A stretch of 64,000 nt of DNA. Source: Andrena cerasifolii (lineage: Eukaryota; Arthropoda; Insecta; Hymenoptera; Andrenidae). Below are positions 19,801-28,016 of this stretch, one piece after another. A program made the position numbers and the translations under genes. The notes below the pieces were generated by a model, which made no database searches, had not been told where the DNA came from, and was given only the letters and a program-made list of their open reading frames with translations. Numbering within the stretch: position 1 is the first letter of the stretch; every line of letters begins with the position of its first letter. Location: assembly GCF_050908995.1 (NCBI RefSeq), contig NW_027484933.1, positions 62,001 to 126,000 of the forward strand. The letters run 5' to 3'.

Positions 19801-19957
19801 ACGTGCTGCTTTGTTGATCTTTTTCTCTGTTTTTTAATTTTATTAATTTGGAATTTATCACGGTCACGTTTGAACCAGGATCATAAATTCCTTTAACTTT
19901 CAATACGTTGTTTAATAGAACGTCAAGTTTGATTAACGGCGGGAAATTCAGTTTTTT
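16889..19957 (-). CDS. Pol polyprotein, gypsy type, expressed by -1 frameshift
   Basis: About 1020 codons. The frame has no ATG near its start (the codon at 19903 is TTG) and is entered by a -1 shift at the end of gag. Domains in order: aspartic protease with DPGS (Pro in place of the usual Ser/Thr), RT with LCIDFRELN and NYIDDILIFSR, RNase H with TDASIHGLGA, an HHCC region (HENYCHIG ... CKNCEVC), integrase core with DTVGG, SDQYPALNS and NGLNERLN, and a C-terminal region with GDLVYVVNG. No internal stop. Base composition is more AT-rich than in the SAP-Gag element, indicating a different lineage. Confidence 0.92.
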   Translation of the reverse strand, partial: KKLNFPPLIKLDVLLNNVLKVKGIYDPGSNVTVINSKLIKLKNREKDQQSSTLRSINGRGKTEGLITLKARILDEEKNINAFILESKDFDNDMILGLDTIKNFGLTHDENLDVKKLKENMKENKKKEQDTGKLIQEYEVNFNEGIDTNRFITDTEHLDSDQREEINVLINEYKQIFAKDKYDVGKVKNYEAFIDLQTEKYCYKRPYRCSITDRIEIERQIAELLKHNLIEESYSPFAAPVTLAFKRDEGKRSRLCIDFRELNKIIVPQSQPFPLIEDLMTETIDCKYFTTLDINSAFWSIPLRIRDRPKTGFVTQEGHYQWTCLPFGLKTSPAIFQRILRGIIRKYGLSRFAKNYIDDILIFSRTFAEHIVHIKRLLDAIKKEGLRLKFTKCKFASNSVKYLGHVIKDNTITPLKDNLKSIREFPTPQNKKHVRQFLGKINFHGKYIPNVTIILESLHNLLRKDTKFYWSNECQEAFEIIKNHLCSRPNLAIFDPKLPTVIYTDASIHGLGAVLKQIQLNGDLKAVAYFSKKLNESQKKKKAIFLECLAIKESLKFWQHWLLGNSFTVYTDHKPLEKLNVKNRTDDELGDMIHYLSQYNLTIKYNPGKTNIEADCLSRHPVFENHENNEDNLKTVNIISLEDIKSDQAQNKQLRENAKFTMEDGIYYKKDKRKRKKIILSEEYSKIVLKKIHENYCHIGINQMEAKVKPFYTAQNIMKNIKIMCKNCEVCIKNKTRANRKYGLMSQLGPAEKPFQIMSLDTVGGFGGRRSTKKYLHLLVDHFTRFTYSSCSKNQNAQDFIKLIEKVSKDNTIEILLSDQYPALNSNEFKNYLENRNVQLIFTAVDAPFSNGLNERLNQTLVNRIRCKLNEKGKKSAWSKIAEECTNKYNETNHTITGFSPKYLLSGESTDLLPPELKEKNKNTRSLEQDRRIALLKTKKSHDYNKSIFDKNRTQYNFKEGDLVYVVNGNKLNRKKMDEIRIGPFEISEKVSDSIYKVNTGHRKRSLGLYHITKLTPVSTDVW

Positions 19958-21090
19958 TGATCCTCTGTATTAAGTTCAACTTCTAATATTGAATTTGTAG
20001 ATATATTTCTATTTTGAGTTCCATTTCTTTCTGCTTTATACCAGCATAGGTTTTCTGGATGGTATCGGTTTTTCTTACCTTTTTCTTCACAAATCTTGCA
20101 TGGCTTTTTATCACTACTTCTCGTTTCTGATTTTGTAATTCTTCTTACTTCTTTGTTATCCTCTGTAATCTTTCTATTCGTTGTTTTCTCGTATCTTCTT
20201 AATTCATTAAATAAGTCTTTTGAGTTTTCTAAATCTTCTCTATCGATTTTGTCTCTCACAAATGCCGGTAATCCCGCAGCAATTAGATTTATTAAAGTTT
20301 TTCTATCTATTTCTTTGTTTGTTTCTAACAATAGACGTTCTTTTCTTAAAGCATAATCTAAAAGTGAGCCATTCAGAAACCTGTAATTTATCGCATGCAT
20401 TACCGGTGACCATCCTTTATCTGCAAAAGTTCCTAGGAAATTTTCTCTCCAAATTCTCCATTCCGAATTTAGTGTATTTCTTATTAACATAGAACTATGC
20501 CAGTCTCTGCAATTATCTTCTAGAAACAATCTTAAAATTTCAATTTTTTCAACGTCTTTTGTAATATTTAATCTGTCACATTCGCTCTCGTATGTCGATA
20601 ACCATAGCTTTACACTAACGTTCTTACCATTGAATTTCTCAATTACAAATTTTTCGGAGATTTTACTTAGGTTTCGATTCTTCAAAGTTTGACTATCCTC
20701 TTTATGTTCAGACAACTTTTCCAAGATCTTTAGTAGGTTTTCATCTATTTGTGTTGTTTGAGCCGTGATTTGTTGTTTTTGGGATGTTTGACTTTCTTCT
20801 AATAGATAGTCTCCTATTACCATATTTCCACTCCCGTCTTTATAATTACCTAATACTTTTTCGCTTAGATTAAACCATACACTTCGTGTATGTCCGCGCT
20901 TCGTCAGAGTCGTTGTAACTTTTTTGAACTCGGGCAGAGCTGTGAGCTCTGCATGATGTTTTTGCGACCACAGGTTTCTTGGGATATGAAATTTTATATC
21001 TTCTTCATTTGTTATGGATGTAATGGCTATGACGTTTGATTTGGGGTCTTCCGCTGCAACGACTTCAAATTGGAATTTTAACCTTTCCAT
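19948..21090 (-). CDS. Gag, gypsy type
   Basis: An intact 380-aa frame that starts 67 bases inside the 5' LTR boundary and stops with TGA exactly after a slippery heptamer. It contains a capsid-like region (KLWLSTYESECDRL; DKGWSPVMHAINYRFLNG) and one unusual zinc-binding motif, CKICEEKGKKNRYHPENLC, with longer spacing than a standard CCHC knuckle. It packages the element RNA in the particle; pol is made by frameshift from its last codons. Confidence 0.85.
   Translation of the reverse strand: MERLKFQFEVVAAEDPKSNVIAITSITNEEDIKFHIPRNLWSQKHHAELTALPEFKKVTTTLTKRGHTRSVWFNLSEKVLGNYKDGSGNMVIGDYLLEESQTSQKQQITAQTTQIDENLLKILEKLSEHKEDSQTLKNRNLSKISEKFVIEKFNGKNVSVKLWLSTYESECDRLNITKDVEKIEILRLFLEDNCRDWHSSMLIRNTLNSEWRIWRENFLGTFADKGWSPVMHAINYRFLNGSLLDYALRKERLLLETNKEIDRKTLINLIAAGLPAFVRDKIDREDLENSKDLFNELRRYEKTTNRKITEDNKEVRRITKSETRSSDKKPCKICEEKGKKNRYHPENLCWYKAERNGTQNRNISTNSILEVELNTEDQKN
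19951..19957 (-). promoter_or_regulatory. -1 ribosomal frameshift site A AAA AAC
   Basis: On the minus strand the last gag codons are CAA AAA AAC, followed at once by TGA. The heptamer A AAA AAC is a classic -1 slippery sequence, and the -1 frame is open from here into the protease. No ATG supports separate pol initiation. Confidence 0.8.
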
Positions 21091-21156
21091 AATGTTGCGT
21101 ATTCGACGTCTCTTCTCGTGCGCGTTTCTTGCCCAAACGTGATAATTGTTGATTTA

Positions 21157-21548
21157 TGATATTATTTCGGATTCCTTCTTAAGCAAAAACACAAGGTTGA
21201 TTCGTCTAAAAATATAGAGGTTTATTATCAATTACATAATAAATAATTATCACATACATACTTCCACGTGTTTCACTAACCTAAAAATATAGAGAATCAA
21301 CAATTAAATGTTTGTGCTTCTCTATATTCTCTCAACATATGATCTTTTCTTATAGGGACCTGCACTTGTAGATTCTGTACTACTGGGTTCATTAATTCGA
21401 TCTCACTATTTATCAATATAATTAATTTTTGTATTAATCAATTTAACCGTCACTCTGTCTATCTCTATTCTCTGTTTTCTTTATCTTCTCAAGTCCTGAC
21501 CTCTCTCGAGCATCTACGTAACTCACCAGCCTATACACGAAGCTTACA
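21157..21548 (-). repeat. 5' LTR of the young gypsy element
   Basis: 392 bp, the pair of 16441-16832. It is followed by TATA of the copia LTR remnant. Confidence 0.95.
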
Positions 21549-21620
21549 TATATATTGTTACAAATAATAATATGAAGGAATAATATAGAATATAAAAAAA
21601 ATAATTAAAATTTATTTGGC

Positions 21621-22241
21621 TTAATTATCCCACTCGATCACATCATCAGCAAATAGATTAGTTAATGGTAAATCCATAGGAACTGGCACAGGGTCAGTTT
21701 GAACTGCAACAACACTAGCCCGAAGCCCCGATACTTTATTCCTATAGGTATCAAAATCAATATTTTCCGCTTTGACGTTTCGCCAAGCCACACTCTTTGG
21801 ATGAAACGCATGATTATTCTGAGATATAGTTATTTGTTTATTATCATCATCATCGAAATCGCCTAAAAACGTTTGTTGTTCATATCGATGCATCCAATAG
21901 TCCTCGTCATTCTCGAAGTAGTCGTGTATTGGATTATCGCATTTTTTAAAAACTTTTAAAAAAATGTCGCCATCCTGATTAGCTTCCGCCTCATAAAGTT
22001 CTGCACATCGAATTTCTTCGGTTTGAACCGCAACATTTCGACAGGCCGCATACATTTTCGGGCTGGATGAATGGATAACTGCCGCAGCAGCGGTGATCGT
22101 AGCGGTAGCCGGACGTTTCAAATTCATGGGCAATGAAATAATCTGAAACCGAGTTTTCTTATAATTCTCAAAGTTATTAACACAACGATTCACTAAAATA
22201 TGATAATGGAAACTTACGGTATTAATCGATTGTATTTCCAT
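21621..22241 (-). CDS. Unknown gene with a 75-bp intron beside the late module
   Basis: The minus-strand frame from the ATG at 22241 is open through to 21621, but a GTAAGT...TTTCAG stretch of 75 bases after the eighth codon (22217-22143) looks like a phase-0 intron. Spliced, the protein is about 181 aa. It is acidic in the second half (DDDD), with VAVQT twice (AVQTEE; AVQTDP), and has no recognised domain, signal peptide or membrane segment. It follows the capsid genes in the same direction, so it may be an accessory gene of the Polinton-like element. A host gene next to the insertion is the alternative. Confidence 0.45.
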   Translation of the reverse strand: MEIQSINTVSFHYHILVNRCVNNFENYKKTRFQIISLPMNLKRPATATITAAAAVIHSSSPKMYAACRNVAVQTEEIRCAELYEAEANQDGDIFLKVFKKCDNPIHDYFENDEDYWMHRYEQQTFLGDFDDDDNKQITISQNNHAFHPKSVAWRNVKAENIDFDTYRNKVSGLRASVVAVQTDPVPVPMDLPLTNLFADDVIEWDN

Positions 22242-22613
22242 GCGTTGAACGATTGATAATGTCCTTCAAAAGCAATTTTCTTCAAAGCAATTTCACGTAA
22301 CACAAAAAATGAAAAAAGTGTTTCAAAGAACTGTCAAAGTGACTGCACGTTGACTACGATTTGAAGACAACTGGTCTCGCTGCATCTCCAAGCTCCCACA
22401 TGTGGGCCCATGCCTAAAGTTGCATAGCTTTGCAAAGTAGGATGCCTTTGTTCTTCGCCATCTTCATCACAGGCCACCTGCATTTTCGCTGACCATCCTC
22501 ACCTTCTATACATATTCGAATTATTCACTAACCATCTTCAGAGTGCACTTATCATGTTCTTCGAATTCTTGTCCCTTCTTCTTTGGACACATCATTCGAC
22601 TAGGTCACACCAC

Positions 22614-22865
22614 TTTTGATCGCGTATCGAACGTGTATTGGACGTCTATTGAACCACTTCCAACACATAACGTACCACTTTCAACGTCTATCGTATCACT
22701 TTCAACGTCTTTCGTAACACTCTGAACGTGTATCAAACGTGTATTGGACCACTTTCAACGTCTATCGTACCACTCTGAACGTGTGTCAAACGTGTATTGG
22801 ACCACTTTCAACGCCTAACGTCCCACTCTGAACGTCTATCAAACGTTTATCATACGTGTATGGTA
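22614..22865 (-). repeat. Degenerate short tandem repeats after the capsid genes (main copy)
   Basis: Repeats of words such as AACGTCTATCGTACCACT and GAACGTGTATCAAACGTG (plus-strand reading), in units of about 20-32 bases. It is the counterpart of 2631-2830 but with more and differently ordered units. Confidence 0.75.
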
Positions 22866-22997
22866 CCGCGTTGATCATGAATCGTACTACTTCTACATAA
22901 TAATTACAACTATCGTCTTAATCTAGCGTACATGCAGAAGGTTGGAGGTTGAGGAGGGTGAAGAAAAAACAGTTATGCATTAAAAATTGATTATATT

Positions 22998-23526
22998 TTA
23001 TTTGTGTATTTCCCTCTGGCGTTTAGACCACCAGATGAATATTTTAAATACATTTTGCATGACACAGTGCTTTGCGTGTCTGCCACATCGCAGAGTATTA
23101 ACTACGTTTAGCTTATTTAGGGATTTGATATCCTCGCAGTCAATGTCTAGCGTCTCGATGATCACGTCCGCTCTCGTATTTTCATCGAGGAAATCCACGA
23201 GCCAATCGCGTTTCTGCAGCCCTTTAACGTATACGACATGGGGTGTGTCATCTTCCTCGTCGATCGCATCGGCTACAGATTTCATAATTAGCTGTTTAGC
23301 CATACTGTACGGAACGTCTCCATCTTCTCAACGTAGTCCATGATGTTTTGCCACCAACCACCGGATGCTCGATTTGTCGGATTTTGTAAGAAGATATTGT
23401 AGCATCGAACTCCCAAAAATATAGTGCGAGAGAATTGTATCCCTTTCGTAGGATAGCCACTTCCTTCGCGACAAATCTTCCATCGACGATGAACCCTTGC
23501 AGGTCAACGAATGTTGGTACGGCCAT
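22998..23526 (-). pseudogene. Unknown 175-aa-type protein, frameshifted copy
   Basis: Counterpart of the intact gene at 1976-2503. The reading frame starts at 23526 and shifts after about 30 codons: a one-base insertion near 23443 relative to the other copy. The second half is open again from 23303 to the stop at 22998. A TTTATT (AATAAA on the minus strand) overlaps the stop as in the other copy. Apart from the indel the two genes differ at few positions. Confidence 0.75.
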
Positions 23527-23663
23527 TATCGATAAAATTTAGAGGTCCGTTCGCTTCCAAGACAGACTGGAGAATGCGGTCTGTCTCGTAAAGCATCTCG
23601 ATTATCACGATGAAATTTTGTACGAATTTGGTACAGGAGAGGGCGGGCAAGTAGCGCAGTAAT

Positions 23664-24875
23664 TTAATTGATTTTGCGCACCACATTTGTCAGCGGATTG
23701 TATTCAACTACCCGATCATGCAGAATCAGACAGTAGGCCGTAGTATTTGCAGGTACGTTTTCTTTACAATCAAATTCTATGCGTACGTCCACGGTGCTAT
23801 TCTTGATCGACTCATTTTGTCGCGAGCAATCAATCACCACGAGGGGGCCAAATTGCAAAAATTGGGCCACGGTGAATAATGCCTCGTTGCAACTATGTCC
23901 GTAATACGATTTACGAAAATGCGTATACATGTTAAATAAGATGGCGTGCCTATTCTTGTCAAAGTCCAAGTTCATGTCATCGTACGGGTAAAATTCCGAG
24001 TTGAGAAAAAGTTTTACATTGGTCAATTTGCAGTGGTCAAATCGAGTAACATCTTCAGTCATCACATTCTTTCGAGCAGTCTGTAGAGCAAAGATAATGT
24101 ATCGCGGCTTCTCCAACTGTGCAGCTGCCTTCACGGCCCACGAATGCTTCGTCGTGCTTTGTAAGAGAGGATACTCGTACAGATCCCACGAGCCAAAACT
24201 AATGCTCAGGTTTTGTCCACTTTCCAAAGCATGTAGCAACGATAGCTTATTAACGTCGTTCAGCGTCACGTGAGGCATCCGCCATTGCACTTTAAGTAAT
24301 TCAATTTCTGGTTCCAACGTCGGCGATCCTATTAGAGAATTGTTATCGTTGCGCGATCGTATTAAAATCAATTCGTGACGCGCATTAATAACCATGCGTT
24401 TGTAGTCCTCGCAAAATCCCAACAAATATTTGAGCGGGATGCAAAAATTGAAACGATTTTTCACTATTAGCTCATCGTGCCGTTTCAAGCCCCATTCCGC
24501 ATTCTCCATATTTTTGTCTTCATCAGATGTCATCGATACATAGTTTTTAAGCGTGCTAGTTATTCCAACGTATCTGTTGCGATCAATCTCCACACCATTC
24601 AGTTCGTATCGAATCTCGTCAAATATGAATGCCATGCAATTATTTCCCAACATCACCGTTGATACATCATTCGGCTTATTTACCGCCAATTTCCCCTCCA
24701 GGTAGAGGAAACTTTCACTCGGTAATGTGTATAAATCCTGTTGCTGTATAGGTATTCTTATCTCATCGCTGTATCCAAACGTCGTGTTGACGTAAGGGTT
24801 GTATGTGTGAGTCTCAAGCTTGACGATGCGATCATAAAACGTCGGCTTCGCGCCAATGCTTAGAATGTCGGTCAT
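23664..24875 (-). CDS. Major capsid protein, double-jelly-roll (Polinton/adintovirus type)
   Basis: Intact 403-aa frame, start ATG at 24875, eight bases after the stop of the small Asn-rich gene. It matches the 410-aa protein at 606-1838 over nearly its whole length, with scattered substitutions. This copy lacks the duplicated segment near the C terminus and reads ILHDRVVEYNPL there. Its length and family resemblance place it with hexon-like capsid proteins that form the shell of Polinton-type particles. No stop or shift is present, in contrast to the replication genes of the same element. Confidence 0.78.
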   Translation of the reverse strand: MTDILSIGAKPTFYDRIVKLETHTYNPYVNTTFGYSDEIRIPIQQQDLYTLPSESFLYLEGKLAVNKPNDVSTVMLGNNCMAFIFDEIRYELNGVEIDRNRYVGITSTLKNYVSMTSDEDKNMENAEWGLKRHDELIVKNRFNFCIPLKYLLGFCEDYKRMVINARHELILIRSRNDNNSLIGSPTLEPEIELLKVQWRMPHVTLNDVNKLSLLHALESGQNLSISFGSWDLYEYPLLQSTTKHSWAVKAAAQLEKPRYIIFALQTARKNVMTEDVTRFDHCKLTNVKLFLNSEFYPYDDMNLDFDKNRHAILFNMYTHFRKSYYGHSCNEALFTVAQFLQFGPLVVIDCSRQNESIKNSTVDVRIEFDCKENVPANTTAYCLILHDRVVEYNPLTNVVRKIN

Positions 24876-24883
24876 TTTTCAAC

Positions 24884-25084
24884 TTAATTGCGTACAATGA
24901 ATCCCAGCGATTTCAAAAATGCAGTGTTCGCAGCACTGAGCCTCTTCTTTTTAGCGTAATCAGAGCTGTTGCAGTTGTTGTTGTTGTTGTTGTTGTTGTT
25001 GCAAACAATTTCGTTTGGAAGAAACGTGTTTCTGGAGTCGTTCAACACAAGCATCTCATTCGACCACACCACATGTATTATCAT
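24884..25084 (-). CDS. Small Asn-rich protein (main copy)
   Basis: 66 aa, overlapping the penton stop by ATGA and ending just before the major capsid gene. The Asn run is encoded by (AAC)n, shorter here than in the copy at 385-597. The C-terminal part KKKRLSAANTAFLKSLG is basic. No family is recognised. Confidence 0.5.
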   Translation of the reverse strand: MIIHVVWSNEMLVLNDSRNTFLPNEIVCNNNNNNNNNCNSSDYAKKKRLSAANTAFLKSLGFIVRN

Positions 25085-25851
25085 CGACGTCGTCGTACGT
25101 GCAGTCTGATGGTAATCTCTTCACCTCGAAAATCAAGCAACCGTCCGTCTTGATCCACAACGCGTATCGTTAGATCCGAAATGACCTGTGCGGTGATTGG
25201 AAGATAAATGATCTGTGCGGGCGTTTCCGATATCTTATATCCCGGCGGTACTCTGGGAGAAAATTCATGTATCGTATGTACGCGCTTCCCATTGCTGTAC
25301 GCGCCAGCGGTCACGCTACATTCGATGCGAATAATGTTCACATTCATGGTATTAATCGGATCGTCCGATTCGTGCCACTGTCCCGGTTCTAATACGCGAT
25401 TCGTCGAGAATCCCAGTAACGATCCAATGTTATTGGGCTTCGTAAAGTCTACAATGAACGAGCAGTACAGTTCACTTTTCATGGTGTTGTTGTTGGGGCG
25501 CAACACTATAGTATACACATCATTGTCGCCGCCATCGTTGGCATCGGTGCCATCGAGATTTTGAGGATACCGCTCAAGTAATCGCTGTTTCAAATACTTC
25601 GCAATGGCGTCTAATTCGTATGAACCGTGGGGAATCGTAATGTATTCATGGCTGGTGTCGACGCTGTTGTTGGTCTCATAGTTTGTGGTGAAGTAGAATT
25701 TATCGTTGCTCGAGTCGATGTTGGGTATTGTATGATAAGTTTCAAGGGTTGTTAGGCCAAGCTCGTAATCATCGTCGCTCAAATCTATGGGCGGAAAGTA
25801 GCTTACCGCGAGGGTGCTACTCTTGCCGGTTAGACTGAATGTTAACGACAT
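25081..25851 (-). CDS. Penton-like minor capsid protein
   Basis: 256 codons from the ATG at 25851 (MSLTFSLTGKSS). A longer version from 25887 exists, but its extra residues look like leader. The N-terminal YFPPIDLSDDDYELGL segment and the overall length fit the penton/minor capsid protein of Polintons and adintoviruses, a single-jelly-roll vertex protein. The C terminus is Arg-rich (VRRRR). The frame is intact. Its C-terminal half is duplicated inverted at 2-388. Confidence 0.75.
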   Translation of the reverse strand: MSLTFSLTGKSSTLAVSYFPPIDLSDDDYELGLTTLETYHTIPNIDSSNDKFYFTTNYETNNSVDTSHEYITIPHGSYELDAIAKYLKQRLLERYPQNLDGTDANDGGDNDVYTIVLRPNNNTMKSELYCSFIVDFTKPNNIGSLLGFSTNRVLEPGQWHESDDPINTMNVNIIRIECSVTAGAYSNGKRVHTIHEFSPRVPPGYKISETPAQIIYLPITAQVISDLTIRVVDQDGRLLDFRGEEITIRLHVRRRR

Positions 25852-25899
25852 ATTCCAAGCTGTACGACTGGACTTGTACTGAATCAAAGTGGTGAGAAG

Positions 25900-26277
25900 T
25901 CAATACTTAAATTTGCGCCCAATCGTTTGTAGAAGGCGTAGACATATTTGGCCACAATTGCTCTGATTCTACTCCTGATAAGGCGCGTGATTGTATTCGA
26001 TTTTCACGACATCTTTATCCAGATATTGTACCAATTCCTTAGGCGGTCGAAGATTGCCAAAGCTGTCGAAGTATACACCTCGACGCCCCCTCTTCGCATA
26101 CGCCACCCAATGAGTCCCCGGTCCCACAACATTGTCCAAATTCACGACACCGCTCTCGTTTCGACGTACTCCTCCAACAGGTAGTGCAATGTGCATACAA
26201 ACACCTCTAAAGAATGGAATACGCATACGTTTTGCCAACTCCTCCAATTGCGCATCTGTAGTTACACCCACAAGCAT
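25900..26277 (-). pseudogene. Adenain-like cysteine protease, interrupted before the catalytic Cys
   Basis: Begins at ATG 26277 (MLVGVTTDAQLEELAKRM), two bases after the preceding frame. The protein shows GTHWVAY with the catalytic His and YFDSFG with the Asp/Asn position of adenovirus-type maturation proteases. A TAG at 25969-25971 stops the frame. The same frame then continues in register to 25900 and contains SNCGQICLRLL, the expected catalytic Cys region. So one nonsense codon separates the two halves of the active site. In related viruses this enzyme processes capsid precursors. Confidence 0.75.
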
Positions 26278-26279
26278 TT

Positions 26280-26924
26280 TTATTGTCTTCTCGGCGTTTT
26301 TTTTTTTCGTTTCGATATTCCCTGTCCGCGCTTGTATGGTGCGAGATAAAGTCCGCGACCTTCCACGGTGCGATTATGACGCTGCATTTCCTACAGCTAA
26401 TGTTGCGCCGCCTTATTATCGTTTACCGCCTTGGCGATCCCCGCTGCTCCACCGGCTAATGATCCGAGAAAACCTAGCAGCGGGAGAAGTGGTAATATGC
26501 CACCTCGTTTTGCCACCGGAAGAATCCGCTTTTGCGATGCTCTCCTTACAGTCCTTTTGCGGGGTTTTGTTTTCATCCCCATTCCGATTTTCGTCTTAGC
26601 TTTCATAGCTGCCCAAACAGCTGTAGCAGCACCTCTTTCACCCAGAATCGAGTCTCGCGCAACGATGCGTTTTCGCGCTTTGTCAGCGAGAACCTAATCT
26701 GCCGCGTGCCTTTCACCGAGGTCGTTGCTACGCGAATATGCTATATCGTGTTCGCGACACGCTGCGTCCAACGGATTGATACCACTATCGCCTCTAGCCA
26801 ATCGTTTTGCCAGATGAGTTCCTGGACCACAAAACTGATATCCTGGAATATGTAATTCGACAGGTAACGCGTTTATCGCCCGATTTAACAGACCACAACC
26901 TTTCTTTACTCTCTTAGGCGACAT
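26280..26924 (-). pseudogene. Phospholipase A2 plus core-like basic protein in one frame, three TAG stops
   Basis: From the ATG at 26924 the frame encodes a PLA2-type domain: a Ca-loop-like YQFCGPGT and the active-site segment LDAACREHDIAYS, as in parvovirus VP1 and adintovirus virion PLA2. After a TAG (26694-26696) it continues without a shift into a basic stretch (KPRKRTVRR) and a Gly/Ala-rich hydrophobic segment (LGFLGSLAGGAAGIAKAV), resembling the adenovirus pX/core-type precursor. Two more TAGs follow at about 26392-26399, then an Arg/Lys-rich tail to the TAA at 26280. All three breaks are in the same frame, which suggests an ancestral fusion of lipase and core segments. The lipase would help particles leave the endosome in related viruses. 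Confidence 0.6.
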
Positions 26925-27172
26925 TCGCTGCAGTTTTTAATCAATGGTGCTGGACCGTCGATATGCGTTCGCTGCCAAGGGCGATTATAATGTTCCAAGC
27001 ACCGACGATACTGCTGAACCTCAGAATCGGCTTTTATATGCTCGGGGAATCTGTCCCACAACTGATCGATGTGTCTGCCAAACTCTCGCAGTAGAATAAT
27101 CTTTGGTATATATTTCAACTGCTCAGCGGTTAGGTCTCGAATATCACAATTATCCGACAGGATCAGAAGCAT
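26906..27172 (-). CDS. Unknown 88-aa Polinton-associated protein
   Basis: Open frame from the first ATG at 27172 (the frame also extends to a GTG at 27223). It ends at 26906, overlapping the PLA2 start by 19 bases, a packing that supports a real late gene. It is helical in appearance, with CDIRDLTAEQLKYIPKIILL and a C-terminal CSECRLRE. I recognise no domain and assign no function. Confidence 0.5.
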   Translation of the reverse strand: MLLILSDNCDIRDLTAEQLKYIPKIILLREFGRHIDQLWDRFPEHIKADSEVQQYRRCLEHYNRPWQRTHIDGPAPLIKNCSECRLRE

Positions 27173-27207
27173 TTTGAATAATGAGCTGTTTTGCTTCGGT
27201 GCGAGCC

Positions 27208-27216
27208 TATAAATAG
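27208..27216 (+). promoter_or_regulatory. TATA box between divergent gene blocks
   Basis: TATAAATAG on the + strand, 117 bases before the first ATG of the ATPase gene, in the gap between the minus-strand late genes and the plus-strand genes. The same sequence read backwards (CTATTTATA) overlaps the extended frame of the 88-aa gene, so it more likely serves the plus strand. Confidence 0.5.
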
Positions 27217-27332
27217 AGCGCACCGCAGCTTCGACGTATCAAAATCATTTTTCGCAGTTCACGGAGAGGATGTGATTCGTGCGACAACCTGTGGCGATAC
27301 GCGTGACTAATTTTGACGATAAATCGCAAATA

Positions 27333-27965
27333 ATGTCTCCGAAAACGAGACGCAGACACGGTAGCATACTACCAAACACTATACGCTGTCTGATTTGTGG
27401 CCCATCAAATTGTGGAAAGACCAACGTGCTGGTCAGCTTGTTGGAAAGTCCTCACGGCGTGTGCTTCGAGAACGTGTACGTGTATTCCAAGTCGTTGCAA
27501 CAGCCAAAATATAAGTATTTGGAGAATTTATTGACTCCGATAGATGAAATTGGCTACTTTACGTTTTCGAATAACAGTGACGTCGTCCCACCGAGCGAAT
27601 CGCTTCCGAATTCCATTTTTATCATTGATGACGTGGCATGTGACAAACAAGATACGATAAGGGAATACTCTCCAATGGGGTACCACTCGAACGTTGACTG
27701 CTTCTATCTCTGTCAGACGTATGCAAAGATTCCCAAACATGTTATACGCGACAATGCGAATCTGTTGATACTGTTTAAGCAGGATCGTACCAACTTGAAA
27801 CATGTGTACAACGATCATGTAAACACTGATATGTCTTACGAGGATTTCTGCGCTTTGTGTCGTAATTGTTGGCAGCGGGAGTATGGTTTCATGGTGATAG
27901 ATAAAGATAGCGCGATGTCCAATGGACGTTATAGAAAGGGATTTAACGAGTTTGCGGTACCGTGA
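27333..27965 (+). CDS. Packaging ATPase, FtsK/HerA type
   Basis: 210 codons from the first ATG (MSPKTRRRHGSILP); the longer frame to 27279 begins with GTG. It shows a Walker A motif, CGPSNCGKTNVLVSLL, at about residues 22-37 and a Walker B-like segment, SIFIIDDVACD. These are typical of the A32-like genome-packaging ATPases of Polintons, adintoviruses and virophages. The frame is intact. It is the first gene of the plus-strand block and follows a TATA box. Confidence 0.8.
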   Translation: MSPKTRRRHGSILPNTIRCLICGPSNCGKTNVLVSLLESPHGVCFENVYVYSKSLQQPKYKYLENLLTPIDEIGYFTFSNNSDVVPPSESLPNSIFIIDDVACDKQDTIREYSPMGYHSNVDCFYLCQTYAKIPKHVIRDNANLLILFKQDRTNLKHVYNDHVNTDMSYEDFCALCRNCWQREYGFMVIDKDSAMSNGRYRKGFNEFAVP

Positions 27966-28016
27966 GATGCTCAATCGTCGTCAACACGTCGGTGGGAAGG
28001 CAACGTCTGCGATACA

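Larger units (their letters stand above)
16441..21548 (-). mobile_element. Gypsy-type LTR retrotransposon, full length, very young
   Basis: LTRs of 392 bp (16441-16832 and 21157-21548; TGATATT...GCTTACA) appear identical on reading both. TATA flanks both ends, a plausible 4-bp duplication that is ambiguous because the target is a TA run. It inserted into the 5' LTR of the copia element. Gag (19948-21090) and pol (16889-19957) are open and in different frames, and a good polypurine tract abuts the 3' LTR. Identical LTRs and open genes make this the most likely active element in the window. Confidence 0.95.
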
